From Aristolochia californica (taxonomy: Eukaryota > Streptophyta > Magnoliopsida > Piperales > Aristolochiaceae): a stretch of 64,000 bases of DNA. Each line of letters opens with the position of its first letter. Position 1 is the stretch's first letter. The notes below the pieces were generated by a model. It was not told where the DNA came from. It did no database searches and saw only the letters and a program-made list of their open reading frames with translations. Shown here one piece after another: positions 1 to 11,588 of the stretch. The position numbers were made by a program, and so were the translations under genes. Location: assembly GCA_029961685.1 (NCBI GenBank), contig JARWKL010000008.1, positions 18,819,981 to 18,883,980 on the forward strand, written 5' to 3'.

Positions 1-2061
1 CTATATTTTTTTAAGGAATGACTTATGGATTGGGAGTCTACACTCAATTAAAAATCCCCCGCCACCCCTTTTCCCGATGATTGCAAAACCTGATATATAA
101 AAAGTAAAAAGAGACACCTTTTGGAATACACTCTCTATACATTTGTGCATTGTGCATTTCCATTTTAGATGTATACTTTTTTCTTAAATCAAAACATGAG
201 TTTTCATTTTCCCTTCATCTCGTAAACAAAGAAAGAGATAAAAGGCAAAATGGATCACAACAAAATGAAAATTTTAGAGTTTATGTATATAAAAAATTTA
301 AAGCATTAACAAATGTAAGTAAAGAAAATTTATTCACACACCACAAATGAACACAAAAGTTTTATTATCCAAGTTTGGGAAATTCCACTAGTTCAACCCT
401 AATAGCTCAGAATTTTATGAGAAAGAGATTTTTCTACACATGTTTTAAAAACTGGATATGCATGCTCGAAACATGTTAAAGATGCAAATGACCTATGGAT
501 CCAAAACTTTTAAAGAGAATACCATTAAAGTCTTAAGTCAAAGTGCGGTGGGATATTTACCCGAGTCAAAGAAGCCATTATTTTGCCCATTTAAAAAAAG
601 CTGGCCTAACGATCGTAGATGATTGTAAAGTGATTTATCATACATAACATGCTATAGTTTTGTAAGAAATGACTTTTGGATTGGGAGTCTACACTCAGTT
701 AAAAATCCCTTGCCTAGCTCTTTTCCTAACGATTGCAAAACCTGATATATAAAAACTAAAAAGAGTTTACAATCCCTAAAAATTACAAACACTTTTTGGA
801 ATTATCTCTATCTACATTTGTGCATTGTGCATTTCCATTTTAAATGTATACTTTTTCTTAAATCAAAACTTGAGTTTTCACTTTCCCTTCATCTCGTAAA
901 CGTAAAAAGAGTTAAAAGGCAAATAAAACACAACAAAATGAAAATTTTAGAGTTTATGTATGGAAAAAATTTAAAGCAATAACAAATGTAAGTAAAGAAA
1001 ATTTATTCACACACTACAATTGAACACAAAAATTTTGTTATCCTAGTTTGGGAAATTCAACTAGTTCAACCTTCATAGCTCGGAATATTATAAGAAAGAG
1101 ATTTTTCTACACATATTTTAAAAAAATGGATATGCATGCCTGAAACATGCTACAGATGCAAATGACATATGGATCCAAACCTTCTAAAGTGAATAACATT
1201 AAATTCTCAAGTGCACGTGCGGTGGGATATTTACCCGAGTCAAACAAGCCATTATTTTGCCAATTTACAAAAAGCTGACCTAACGATCATTGATATTAAA
1301 ATGATTGATCATGCATAATAGGCTATATTTTCTTAAGGAATGACTTATGGATTGGGAGTCTACACTCAGTTAAAAATCCCTAGCCTCCCCATTTTCCCGA
1401 CATTTGCAAAACCTGATATATAAAAACTAAAAAGCGTTTACAATCCCTACAAATTACAGACACTTTTTGAAATTATCTCTCTCTACATTTGGGCATAGTG
1501 CATTCCCATTTTGGATGTAGACTTTTTTCATAAATAAAAAATTGGGTTTTCACTTTCTCTTCATCTTGTAAACAAAAAAAGGGATAAAAGGCAAATAGAT
1601 CACAACAAAATGATAATTTTAGAGTTTATGTATGGAAAGAATTTAAAGCAATAACGAATGTAAATAAAAAAATTTATTCACACACCACAAATGAAGACAA
1701 AAGTGTTGTTATCCAAGTTTGGGAAATTCCTCTAGTTCAACACTAATAGCTCAAAATTTTATAAGAAAGAGATTTTTCTACACATGTTTTATAAAAGGGA
1801 TAAGCATACTTGAAACATGTTAAAGATACAAATAACCTATGGATCCAAACCTTTTAAAGAGAATAACATTAAATTCTCAAGTGAACGTACGGTGGGATAT
1901 TTACCCGAGTCAAACAAGCTATTATTTTGCCCATTTACAAAAAGCTGACCTATCGATCATAGATGATTGTAAAATGATTTACATGTGTGACAGGCTAAAT
2001 TTTTGTAAGGAATGACTTATGGATTGGGAGTCAACACTTAGTTAAAAATCCCCCGCCTCCC
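1..2061 (+). repeat. Tandem satellite, unit about 665 bp (3.1 copies)
   Basis: A long-unit tandem repeat. The block around TGACTTATGGATTGGGAGTC recurs with unit starts near 1, 652, 1323 and 1995, so units are about 651, 671 and 672 bp. Each unit holds, in order, that block, a C-rich patch, a patch around TTGTGCATTGTGCATTTCC (single-base changes in the third unit), and GGTGGGATATTTACCCGAGT. The fourth copy stops after about 67 bp, where a family A element begins. The left edge of the window cuts the array, so its true length is unknown. Short reading frames inside it change between units and look like chance. I do not recognise the family. It shares no obvious sequence with the 180-bp satellite further right. 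Confidence 0.9.
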
Positions 2062-3429
2062 AAGTGACATTTTCTGATATATCAACTCAAAAAGTGGCAC
2101 AAAATAATTGGCTTAAATTCGGATTATCAATGTAACAGAATACCAGCATAACCTTTGATTCTTCCAATGGGAATATTTCTTTAAATATAGATCAAATTAA
2201 CATGAAATTTTCTCAGTATAAAAGTAGACTTAAATACCTATCATCAAAGTGTAACTTCACTTCATAAAATATAATTATCAAAAGATAAATAATGTGATAG
2301 ATTTTGGTCTCTGTCATCTGGCCGAACAAAGTAATGTTTCTCCTTTTTTTCAGAATGACCATCGACTCTTCCAAGTATAATATCTCCTTATAAAAAAATC
2401 ATACCAAGAATTGGTTGAATAGGTAAGAAAATAGACTTACGTATATTTATTTTTATATATAATTCTCCTTATAAAGTCTCTTTCTTGATAGCATAAAATA
2501 CCTTGGAAATTGAGGCTTTCTGCTACAGCTCTAACCTCTTTTTAATTCTGATCTTTGCTGCCTCAAATATCGATTTCTCTTTGTAGATAACTCAGATAAA
2601 AAAATTGGTTGAATAGGTAAAAGAAAAGAATTACAGATATTTACTTTGACATATATTTCTCCATATAAATTCTAGTTCTTGATAGCAAAAAATACCTCAA
2701 AATCTAAAGATTGCTACTGTTGCTCGAACCTTTTTTCAATCTGACCTTCGCTCATTCAAATGTTGACATCTTTCTGTAGCTAACTCCAATTGGAACAAAT
2801 GATTTTTATTTGGAAATTAGACTAAATTATCTTTCCTTCAGTATATATATTTCAGTATTAAAAACTCCGTATCAAGTTAAAAAATACAAAGAAAACTATA
2901 GGTATAGGGACTAAAAAAAATAACTACGAACCTAGACTTAGGGTTTAGGATTTATAGAAAAGGATCACATTACCTCCGTGAGTTGACCAAGTCAACTCAC
3001 AGAACCTGCTCTGATACCGTGTTGAATTTATGGAAAAGTGAAATACTTCATTGTCATCAATAATATGTTGTAATTAGAGTACATGAACCTCTATTTATAA
3101 TAGAGGAAGGTAGTAGAGTCCAATTACAATAAAACTACCCTTGTCCCAATTACACCCAAACTCTAACACTTAAAGCTAAGTCCTAACATAATTAATAACT
3201 CAATATAGATAAAAGACAAAAATAACTCAAACTAAAACTCTTCTTTGACGTGACCATAAGATAAGATACTTTTGTGAGTCCTTCTTGATCTTCCAACTGA
3301 CGTGATAAGGATGCCAGCTCATGGTAATCATTTGGGTCCTACTTCTTATGGGGTTGGGCCAATCTTGTGGGCCTTCTTTGGTAGTGTGGGCCTTCCTTGG
3401 TCGTGTGGGCTTGAGCTTATCTTCCAACA
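2062..3429 (-). mobile_element. Family A non-autonomous LTR element, truncated (A-a)
   Basis: Minus-strand remnant of the commonest element in the window. It keeps one LTR (3020-3429) and about 960 bp of the adjoining leader. The primer site lies at about 3008-3019 as the reverse complement of TGGTATCAGAGC (one base changed). The rest of the internal region and the second LTR are missing; the left end abuts the 665-bp satellite. The leader matches those of the complete copies at 26.5-27.5 kb and 35.1-36.1 kb. No gag or pol is visible in any copy. The right end is joined directly to copia B1 coding sequence, so it probably inserted into B1 and later lost its distal half. Confidence 0.8.
3020..3429 (-). 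repeat. Family A LTR (A-a)
   Basis: Reads TGTTGAATTTATGG at the left and CTTCCAACA at the right, i.e. on its own strand it begins TGTTGGAAG and ends ATTCAACA. It is about 30 bp shorter than the 440-bp LTRs elsewhere, through internal loss. The family motifs GAGCTGGCATCC and TATAAATAGAGG are present in reverse. Confidence 0.85.
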
Positions 3430-4872
3430 AGTAAGTGATACAAAAGTGGAGCAATCTACCACAACAACTGTAAAGAATACACTTACTGATGAAAACTATG
3501 AACTATTCTAGAAAATGAAGACCAAGATGGGGTCCTCCCTAAGTACTTCTTCACCAACCGCTACCACCACCGCTTCAAGTATGTTTTCTGCCTCTTGTTC
3601 TTCCTGGATAATTGACTCAGGAGCCTCGGGGCATCTTACATGTAACAGACATCTACTATACTCAGTTTATCCTTGTCTTTAACATAAATTTGTTACCATT
3701 TCTAGTGGTTCATAGATTAATGTTAAAGGGCAAGGATCCACTTCTGTTACATCATCACTTCTGCTCACTGATATCCTTTTTGTTCCCACTTTCCCTTTGA
3801 ATATTTTATCAATTAGTCAGCTCACCAAACATTTTAATTGCTCTATCACTTTCTCACCCACTTCATGTGTATTTCAGGATCTTACATCGAAGTGGGTGAT
3901 TGGTGGATTTTGTGAACAAGGGGGGGAGTGGGGGTTCATCTACCTGGATGTGCCACAAATAAATACTACATCCACCTGTGACACTAAAACCAAGTTATGG
4001 CACAACCGGTTGGGACATCCGTCAACCCAATCTCTTCATCATAGTTTTCCTAAAGCAAGGTCAGACCTTCATTGTGAAGCATGTAAAATGAGTAAAACTT
4101 AGAGGTCTACATACTCACCTTGTCCAGAAATTAAAGTGTCTCTCCTTTTTCATTAATTCATACTATATGGGGACCCTTGAGTGTCTCCAACATTTCACAA
4201 GTTAAATATTTTATTGCATATATTGATGACCTCACTCGTACCACTTGGTTATTTTTTTTAAAGAGCACTCTAAAATACCATTGATATTTAAAACTTTTCA
4301 TGAAATGGTACTCACTCAGTTTGGGCAGAAAATTAAAGTCCTTCGGTTGGATAATGCCAAAGAATACACATCCAAAGATCTTCACTTGTTTTGTCTTGAA
4401 AATGGCATTATTCACTAAACATCATGTGCCTACACCCCTCAAAAAAATGGTGTAGCCGAACAGAAGGACCTTCATATTCATGAGGTAGCTCATGGATTAA
4501 TATATGCCATGAAAGTTCCATACTTTTATTGGCCACATGCAGTCTTTACCACATGTTTTCTTATAAACCGGTTACCATCTTCCGTTCTTGGAAAAAAAAA
4601 TTCCCTACTCTCACTTATTAGCTAATGATGATCCTTTTTTACTGCCCTTGAGAGTCTTCGGCTTTCAATGTTTTGTCCATATTTCCTCCCCAAGACACGG
4701 TAAACTTGATCCAAAATCTATGAAGGATACTCTCATACACAAAAGGGTTATGTTTTCTATAATCTTACTCTTCAGCATTTACTTGTGTCTAGGGATGTCA
4801 AATTCTTTGATGACTCTCCATATTATTCTAATAATGCTCCTCCAGGTTTATCTTCCATACCAGGTTCTCCTC
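3430..4872 (+). pseudogene. Copia B1 gag tail, protease, GAG-pre-integrase and integrase (broken)
   Basis: Protease: the motif DSGAS is encoded from about 3614, within SWIIDSGASGHLTCN. GAG-pre-integrase: 3797-4102 contains LWHNRLGHPS and CEACKMSK, the zinc-binding H/C pattern of copia pre-integrase domains. Integrase: 4140-4590 has many stops and shifts but keeps pieces such as YTPQKNGVAEQ; 4588-4902 has FGFQCFVHISSP and the frame then shifts to RDVKFFDD. The sequence runs into the gypsy LTR at 4873, so the apparent frames ending near 4902 and 4991 are chimeric. Stops and shifts make this inactive. The sequence resumes at 10213. Confidence 0.85.
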
Positions 4873-5359
4873 TGTTATGGTCTCCTACCATGGATCGAGT
4901 GATTCGACGATGGGAGAGGTCTTCTTGTAAATCGAGGGTAGAACCAGGATCACGAGACCTTTCTGGTCTACCTATGGTTACAGGTTTGTGAGGAACATGA
5001 AATGGAATGGCTATCGTGAGAAAAGAGGAGAGAGGGATTGGCGAGAATGAGGATAACCTGGTTCATCAAAGGGAGTCTGCACCTTGGGTTCCAGGGGAAT
5101 GCCAACCCTGGTTCGTTGAAGGAGAATGCGGATCCCTTGTAAATTTTTTCTTGCCTTTCCTTTCTTCTCGATGACCTTTTAAGGCAAAGGCTTGAGCATA
5201 GTGTTTAAGATTATTACAATACTGCCCTCATGCACTCCCTACTTGACATTCATGAATTTAAAAGAACATAGACTACCTAAGGTACTTCAGTACTCCACTG
5301 AGTCACTCACTTGTCAGCCTCGTATCTGGATTACTCGTTCTGCTACCGAGTCCACAATA
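4873..5359 (-). repeat. Gypsy 3' LTR
   Basis: Left copy, 487 bp, starting TGTTATGGTCTCC and ending GAGTCCACAATA on the plus strand. The last CA of the family has become TA here. Pairs over its whole length with 9721-10207. Confidence 0.93.
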
Positions 5360-7067
5360 TCACTCCCCTCCTGGAAAATGAGGTAGTCTGCAAGCTTGAA
5401 TGTGTGGTTGACCTGTTGGAATACTGCGGGGTGCGTCTGTGGGAGACCATTGAACTAACACCTCTCGTCTGTGTGGATTCTGGCGAGCCTACAGAATTTT
5501 GAATGGCAAGCAAGATATTTGGCCATCCTCAATGGGTGGGAGAGCAGGAGTGTGGGTGAGGCGCTGCCTGTGAAGGGCTTTAGGAGGAACACATGGAATA
5601 GATCATGGATCTTGGCTTCTTGAGGCAATTGGAGCCTATATGTGACTTCCTCGACCCTCTAAGTAATTTTGAATGGCCCAAAATATTTGGGTGAGAGCTT
5701 GTGCCTGCATCCAGCTACGGAAGCCTATTTGTAATGTTGGAGTTTGACCCAAACAAAGTCACCTGTGTTGTACTGAATGTCGCGGTGACCCTGGTCATTG
5801 TAGTCTTTCATACAAGCTTGGGCTTGGCTGAGGCACTGGCGAATAATGGCCAACAACTGATCTCGATCAATGTGGGCTTTGTCCACTGCATCGACTCTGG
5901 TGGAGCCATGATCATATGAAAGGAGACTGGGAGGGTCTCTGCCATACACTATACGAAATGGGGTGTCTTGTAAAGCCATGTGGAAAGAGGTGTTGTACGA
6001 ATATTCTGCCCACAGAATGCAGTCCACCATCTTTTGGGTCTGTCACCAACCAAGCACCGAAAATACATGGCAATGGTATGGTTAAGTACTTCGGTCTGGC
6101 CATCAGTTTGCGGGTGATATGCTAAGGAAAAATTGAGTTTGGTGCCGCAGAATTTGAAGAGATCCCGCCAGAATTGACTAGTAAAAAAAACATCCCAATC
6201 ACTGACAATGGACTCTAGAATGTCCTGTTGGCGCACAATGTGTGTATGGGTGTTCCAATGGAATGAAATGACCGTATTTGGATAATCTGTCTACGACCAC
6301 CAAAATAATAGACGTCCCGAAAGACCTCGGGAGTCCCTCAATAAAATCCATGGATAAGTCTGCCCATACCTGAGTGGTAAGCTGGATCGGTTGTAGTACC
6401 CCTGCTGGTGATAAATTATCCGCCTTATTCCTCTGACACACCTGACAAGCAGCTACATAGGAGGTAATGGAGATCTTCATACCAGCCCAATAAAAATCAT
6501 GGCGAAGCCGCATGAGTGTCTTCTGAATGCCTTCATGGTAGCTTTTACGATAAGAAGATACCACTGTAGCAATGAGAGGAGAAGAATGGTGCAAATAGTT
6601 GTGGCTCTTATAGAGAAAGAGGGTGTCAAGAAGGGTCAAATCGGATGGCATGTTGCCAGCTGTAATTTGCTGACTGAGGTCTTATAGTTCTGATGAGCTC
6701 CTATGGGCCTCCTTGATGGTGTCCAAAAGTACTGGCATGGGATGACTGATGGCAGATAATTGTGGTGAGTCTTCTGATCTGCGTGACAGAGCATCCGCTG
6801 CTGTAATCAATTTACCTTGTGTTCCACCATAAAGTCAAAGATCAACAATTTACTGATCCACTGCTGCTGAGGTGATGTAGAAATAAGTTGATCTACCAAA
6901 TATTTCAAACTGTAGTGGTCTATACAGATAAGAAAATATTGAACCCATAAATAGGGACGCCAATGGTGGACTGCCTTTGCTAAGCCAATCAGTTCACGCT
7001 CATATGCTGGTAACTTGTGTTGATGTGGTGACAGTTGTTGGCTGAAATAGGCAGTGGGATGGTTGGA
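5360..7067 (-). pseudogene. Gypsy RNase H and integrase (frameshifted)
   Basis: Directly downstream of the reverse transcriptase on the minus strand. RNase H (about 7067-6660) follows a stop at 7068 and has further in-frame stops. The integrase zinc finger lies in 6199-6651: HEGIQKTLMRLRH followed by CQVCQRNK, then the first acidic stretch DFIEGLP and VVVDRLSKYGHF. A frameshift near 6230 moves the rest to 5949-6236, which has SDWD and AYHPQTDGQTEVLN, the second Asp and the Glu region of the DDE core. 5725-6030 carries the integrase C-terminal part (NTGDFVWVKL). Beyond 5725 stops break a tail with REVLVQWSPTD. Not functional. Confidence 0.87.
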
Positions 7068-8099
7068 TTATTGCAGCACTGCCACGATACCACCTTCTGA
7101 TGCATCACATTCAACCACGAAAGGCTCTTTAAAATTAGGCAATTGTAAGACCGGTGTTGTGGCAAGGGCTGTTTTTAACATTTGGAAGGTTGTGCTGGCC
7201 TCCTCATGCCAAACAAATGCATTGCAACGTAGCAGGTTGGACAAGGGTGCTGCTATGCTCACATAGTTGGCAATGAACTTTCTATAATTTATAGCCAAGC
7301 CCAAAAAACCCCGTAAAGCTGAGACATTGGTTGGTGGAGGCCACTGTGTAAAAGCTGTAATTTTTTTGGGGTCCACTGTCACCCTTGACGTTGTAATAAT
7401 ATGCCCCAAATAAACTACTTGTTTTCTCCCAAATGTACACTTGGTCTTCTTTAAATACAGCCGGTGGGATCGAATCAATTGAAAAACCAGTTGTAAATGC
7501 TCTAAGTGTTGAGGCCAAGACTTACTGAAAATTAGTATGTCATCAAAGAATACTAACACAAATTTGCGGAGATAATTGGTAAATACCTCGTTCATTAAAG
7601 CCTGAAATGTTGATGGAGCATTGGAGAGACCAAAGGGCATGACCAAAAATTCAAAGTGGCCATGATGTGTCTGAAATGCTGTCTTGTGAATATCTGGAGA
7701 ATACATACGGATCTGATGGTAGCTTGAGCGCAAATCGAGGTTGGTGAAAATTTGTGCTCCATGAAATTCATCCAATAACTCATCCACAACTGGAATAGGG
7801 AGCTTGTCTTTGATAGTCTTGGAGTTCAATTCCCTATAATTCATGCAAAATCTCCAAGTGTTGTTTTGTTTCTTGACTAACAAGACCGACGAAGAAAAAG
7901 GGGATGTACTTCTTTGGATGAGGCCTTGCTCAAGCATCAATTTGCATTGTTTTTCTATTTCATCTTTTTGGAGATGGGGATATCGATAGGGGTGCACCAC
8001 AACCACATCAGAACTATCCTTCAATGAAATTATATGGTCACACTGTCTCAGAGGTGGGAGACCCTTTGGTTGCTGAAAGACCTTGTCATAATCCTCCAA
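7068..8099 (-). CDS. Gypsy reverse transcriptase, open over 343 codons
   Basis: The best-preserved reading frame of the element. In order: FSSSVLLVKKQNNTWRFCMN (fingers), PIPVVDELLDEFHGA, FTNLDLRSSYHQIRM (first catalytic Asp), PFGLSNAPSTFQ, and FFDDILIFS, the YxDD-type active site. It continues into the RNase H connection (FVVECDASEGG) and stops at an in-frame stop at 7068. The catalytic Asp residues are present, so this domain alone could be intact, but it is part of a broken polyprotein with no working start of its own. It is a segment of pol, not a separate gene. Confidence 0.85.
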   Translation of the reverse strand: MEDYDKVFQQPKGLPPLRQCDHIISLKDSSDVVVVHPYRYPHLQKDEIEKQCKLMLEQGLIQRSTSPFSSSVLLVKKQNNTWRFCMNYRELNSKTIKDKLPIPVVDELLDEFHGAQIFTNLDLRSSYHQIRMYSPDIHKTAFQTHHGHFEFLVMPFGLSNAPSTFQALMNEVFTNYLRKFVLVFFDDILIFSKSWPQHLEHLQLVFQLIRSHRLYLKKTKCTFGRKQVVYLGHIITTSRVTVDPKKITAFTQWPPPTNVSALRGFLGLAINYRKFIANYVSIAAPLSNLLRCNAFVWHEEASTTFQMLKTALATTPVLQLPNFKEPFVVECDASEGGIVAVLQ

Positions 8100-8134
8100 A
8101 AAAATTTTAACTTCGTGGCCGAGGGCTGCTGCTG

Positions 8135-8747
8135 CTAGAGTACTTGTAAGTGTGGAGGAATTTCAGTCTTACTACCCTGGAAAGTGTACTTCTGGCCTGC
8201 CATCTCAAAGCTCATGGTCAAGGCTGAGAAATCCCACAAAATGGGCCCCAAAGCTTGCAGCCATTTAATTCCGAGAACCATATCAAATCGTGCTAGTGGT
8301 ATGATCAGAAATTTTGCCTCAAATGGATGACCTTCAATGGAAAACAACACTGCCTTACTGATCCCATAACTTGGGAAGTTTTTCTCCATTAGCCACTGAA
8401 ATTGAAGCTGTTGGATGAGGCTACGCTGGAAATTGCAATTGCTAAGCCGCTTTGAAGCTTATAAAATTATGAGTACTGCCAGGGCCAACCAAACTGAGGA
8501 GTGGTTTTTCATTGACGAGGGCACATAGTTGCATTGTTTTGGTGGATTGGAGGCCGGTAATGGTGTGGAGAGAAATTTCAGGTTCGTTTTCTTCCTCTAC
8601 TGGGTCGGTGTTGTCAAGGGCTTCCTCCTCATCATCCTCTACTTTTAACCAAAACAATTTCTGGCATTGATGTCCAAAGGTATATTTTTCATCACAATTA
8701 TAACATAAGCCTCGGGACCTTCTGTCTTCCTTCTCTACCCTGTTCAA
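8135..8747 (-). pseudogene. Gypsy gag zinc knuckle and protease (active site lost)
   Basis: 8442-8747 carries the zinc knuckle CYNCDEKYTFGHQC, followed by an acidic linker and the protease start. The expected catalytic motif DSGSTHNF reads GPGSTHNF (codons near 8472-8495), so the catalytic Asp is missing. 8135-8389 has the protease end RFDMVLGIKWLQALGPILWD. A stop or shift separates the two parts near 8442. With no catalytic Asp this protease could not process its polyprotein. Confidence 0.82.
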
Positions 8748-9693
8748 TTTTCTGATGAATGCCAGTTGAGATGGACTTGTCTTGGAAGCTTGAGGAGAAC
8801 TGGAAGGTACTGAGTTGCACCATGGGGTTGTTGTGTGTGGGGTGCTTGTAGACTATCTTCCTCCCGGCCATGGAGGTTTGCTTGCCTTGAATTTTTGTTT
8901 GGCTTCAAGTGCTCTCGCCAAATTCATTGGTCAAGCCAAATCCGTAGGAGCAAGGAGCTCCACTTCTAGATGAAGGGCCTCTGTCAAGCCGGTTGTAAAC
9001 AAACTGATTTGCTGGTCCACCCTGACTACCTTGCTAGCCCTAGCCAATTTCTTCTGGAAGGCTTTTTGGTACAGTTCCACCGTGTCGATTTGATGTAGCA
9101 ACACCAAGTCCCCCAGGGGATTATTTTGAGTTGGACGCCCAAACCAGATGGAGCATAAATCTTTGAATTCGTGCCAATTTAATTCGAGATACGCCAATTC
9201 TATTTGATGACCCCATAGCTGTGCTTTGTTGAGCATGTGGAAGGCAGCCAATCCCACTTTGTCACTGTTAGCAGTTCGTTGGTGAGAAAAAAATTTCTCA
9301 CACATGTTGAGCCATATCAGTGGGTCCTCTGATCCCTTAAAATTGGGAATTCCAATTTGGTGTATCTCGGGATGGTCCCCCCTCTGGGACTCAAATTCCC
9401 CCTTGACACTAGTGGCTCTGTGCGTCCAACATACTGATACCCCTTCCTGGCCACAGGGCTCCTTTCCCCCTCCTGTGGGTTGGAACTATTTCCCCCAATT
9501 ATATCAAATAGTCTATTAGATAAATTGTCAATTTGTAATTGTACCTATTGGGCGACCCTATTGTCCAATAATGTGACCAAACGCTCTTCGGATTCCTCTT
9601 GTCTTGTTGTTGCTCTGGCATCATTCTGTTCTCTCTCAACATGCATCATTTCTCTGATGTTTGCTATCAACTCGGCGTTGTTGGATTATTCTC
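8748..9693 (-). pseudogene. Gypsy gag, capsid part (broken)
   Basis: Probable start at 9693 on the minus strand, a short way inside the primer site, but the frame meets a stop after three codons and others follow. 8931-9305 is open for 124 codons and has the look of a retrotransposon gag capsid core (helical, with WFGRPTQNNPLGDL and the FTTGL segment typical of plant gypsy gag). The stretch 8748-8930 links it to the zinc knuckle and is basic and Ser-rich in broken frames. Confidence 0.75.
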
Positions 9694-9705
9694 CCATATT
9701 GACCT

Positions 9706-9717
9706 GCTCTGATACCA
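9706..9717 (-). promoter_or_regulatory. Gypsy primer binding site (initiator Met tRNA)
   Basis: Minus-strand TGGTATCAGAGC, a perfect 12-base match to the usual complement of plant initiator tRNA-Met 3' ends, three bases inside the 5' LTR. It fixes the orientation of the element. Confidence 0.9.
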
Positions 9718-9720
9718 AGA

Positions 9721-10207
9721 TGTTATGGTCTCTGACCATGGATTGAGTGATTCGACGATGGGAGAGGTCTTCTTGTAAATCAAGGGTAGAACTAGGATGC
9801 CGAGACCTTTTTGGTCTACCTATGGTGATGGGTTTGTGAGGAACACGGAATGGAATGGCTAACGTGAGAGAAGAGGATAGATGGATGATATAGAATGAGG
9901 ATAACCAGGCTCGTCAAAGCGAGTCTGCACCTTGGTTTCCAAGGGAATGCTGACCCTGGTTTGTTGAAGGAGAACGTAGATCCCTTGTAACTTTCTTTTT
10001 CCCTTTCCTGTCTTCTCGATGACCTCTTAAGGCAAAGGCTCGAGCATATTGTTTAAGATTATTACAATACTGCCCTCGTGGGCTCCCTACTTGACATTCA
10101 TGAATTTAAAAGAACATAAACGGGTTAAGGTACTTCACTACTCCACTGAGTCACTGACTCATCCATGTCATCTCTGGATTAATCATTCTGCTATTGAGTC
10201 CACAACA
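9721..10207 (-). repeat. Gypsy 5' LTR
   Basis: Right copy, 487 bp, from TGTTATGGTC to GTCCACAACA on the plus strand; on its own strand TG...CA. Followed by the target duplication TCCTC at 10208-10212. Confidence 0.93.
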
Positions 10208-10212
10208 TCCTC

Positions 10213-10411
10213 AACCGGTTGGGCCCCGTGCTATAGAAACAACTTAGCCCCCAGAAACACTGGCTGACTCCACACCTACTGAGTTTTTGGATCCAACTAA
10301 GGTTAGTCCATCTTCTCCAGTTATTTTTGTCCCACAATATGTTACTCGTCCTATTGAAATTTGGAAAGAGCCCAGATCGTGCACCATGCCCTCTACTTCT
10401 CATCCCATAAC
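10213..10411 (+). pseudogene. Copia B1 integrase-RT linker segment
   Basis: Continuation of B1 after the gypsy insertion. It encodes pieces such as FLDPTKVSPSS and RPIEIWKE, matching the reverse-strand sequence at about 32280-32500 in copia B2 (ELLDPTEVSPFSS, RPIAVRKE). It ends at the duplication ATAAC (10407-10411), where the family A element entered. Confidence 0.8.
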
Positions 10412-10834
10412 TGTTGGAAGATAGGCCCAATCCCACACGACCAAGGAAGACTCACATATCTAAGAGTATTATAAGATGGACCACACAAGAAAGGAAGGCC
10501 CACAAGATAGGCCCAAGCACATAAGAAGTAGGACTCACCATGATTACCTCGAGCTGGCATCCTTATCACATAAGTTGGAAGATCAAGAAGGACTCACAAA
10601 AACATCTTTAGAGAAGAGTTCTAGTTTGAGTTATGTTTGTCTTTTTTCTATACTGAGTTATTTAATTATGCTTGGACTTATCTTTAAGTGTTAGTGTTTG
10701 GGTGTAATTGGGACAGTGGAAGTTTTATTGTAATTGGACTCTACTACCTTCCTCTATTATAAATAGAGGTTCATGTACTTTTATTATAATATGTTAATGA
10801 AATCTATGAAGTATTTCTCTTTTCTATAAATTCC
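10412..10834 (+). repeat. Family A left LTR (A-b), 3' end deleted
   Basis: Begins TGTTGGAAGATAGG. The terminal AACA and the primer site are missing. A TATAAATAGAGG core-promoter-like box is present near 10759-10770, as in other family A LTRs. Confidence 0.85.
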
Positions 10835-11238
10835 ATAAGTCTAGGTTCGAGCAGCAGTAGCAAGCTTCCACTTCCTACGTATTTTATGCTATCAAGAACT
10901 AGATTTTAAATGGAGAAATATATATCCAAAGAAATATCTGTAAGTCTATTCTTTTACCTATTCAACCAATTTTTTATCCTAGTTATCTACAAAGAGATAT
11001 TAATATTTGAAGCAGCAAAGGTCAGATTGAAAAAGAGGTTCTAGCACCAGCAGAAAGCTTCAACCTCCAAGGTATTTTATGCTATAAAGAAAGAGACTTT
11101 ATATGGAGAACTATATATATAAAGAAATATATGTAAGTATATTTTCTTACCTATTTAACCAATTCTCTGTATGATGTTTGTATAAGGAGATATTGATCTT
11201 GGAAGAGTCAATAGTCATTCTGGAAAAAAAGGAGAAAC

Positions 11239-11588
11239 AGTTAAATTGGGTCCAAGGCATTATCCTAAAAAGACTAGCCACTTAGAAAACCTTTGTTCCC
11301 ATATAATAAATACAAGATCTTTATACTCACTAATGTATGTGGGACTATCCTTTTAACATTCCCCCTCACGTGTAGGCACGTGGATAATTTGGGTAGAGGC
11401 CCTCACATGGTGGCACATGGATAATTTGGGCGGATGCCCACATATGAGAACCTTGCTCTGATACCATGTTAAATTGGGTCCAAGGCCTTATCCTAAAATG
11501 ATTAGCCACTTAGGAAACCTTTTTTCCCATCTAATAAATACAAAATCTTTATACTCACTAATGTATGTGGGACTATCCTTTTAACAGA
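11239..11588 (-). mobile_element. TRIM 1 (miniature LTR retrotransposon), complete
   Basis: 350 bp with 120- and 122-bp LTRs (11239-11358 and 11467-11588), reading AGTTAAATTGGGTCC or TGTTAAATTGGGTCC to CCTTTTAACA. The target duplication GAAAC is exact at 11234-11238 and 11589-11593. The primer site, reverse complement of TGGTATCAGAGC, is at 11455-11466 and abuts the right LTR, so the element reads on the minus strand. The polypurine tract (CCCCCTCACG on plus) abuts the left LTR. The internal 108 bp cannot code for anything. This is a textbook TRIM layout. A related single LTR lies at 60664-60781. Confidence 0.93.

Larger units (their letters stand above)
4873..10207 (-). mobile_element. Complete Ty3/gypsy element (degenerate)
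   Basis: A 5335-bp gypsy element on the minus strand, inserted in the integrase region of copia B1. Both LTRs are 487 bp. The 5-bp target duplication TCCTC is exact at 4868-4872 and 10208-10212. The primer site (reverse complement of TGGTATCAGAGC) is at 9706-9717, three bases from the 5' LTR. The purine-rich tract next to the 3' LTR is at about 5361-5373. Order on the minus strand is gag, protease, reverse transcriptase, RNase H, integrase, then a remnant of a chromodomain-like tail (REVLVQWSPTD). The LTRs differ at roughly one base in ten by eye, suggesting an older insertion than element E. The knuckle type and tail suggest a chromovirus, but the lineage is a guess. Confidence 0.93.
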
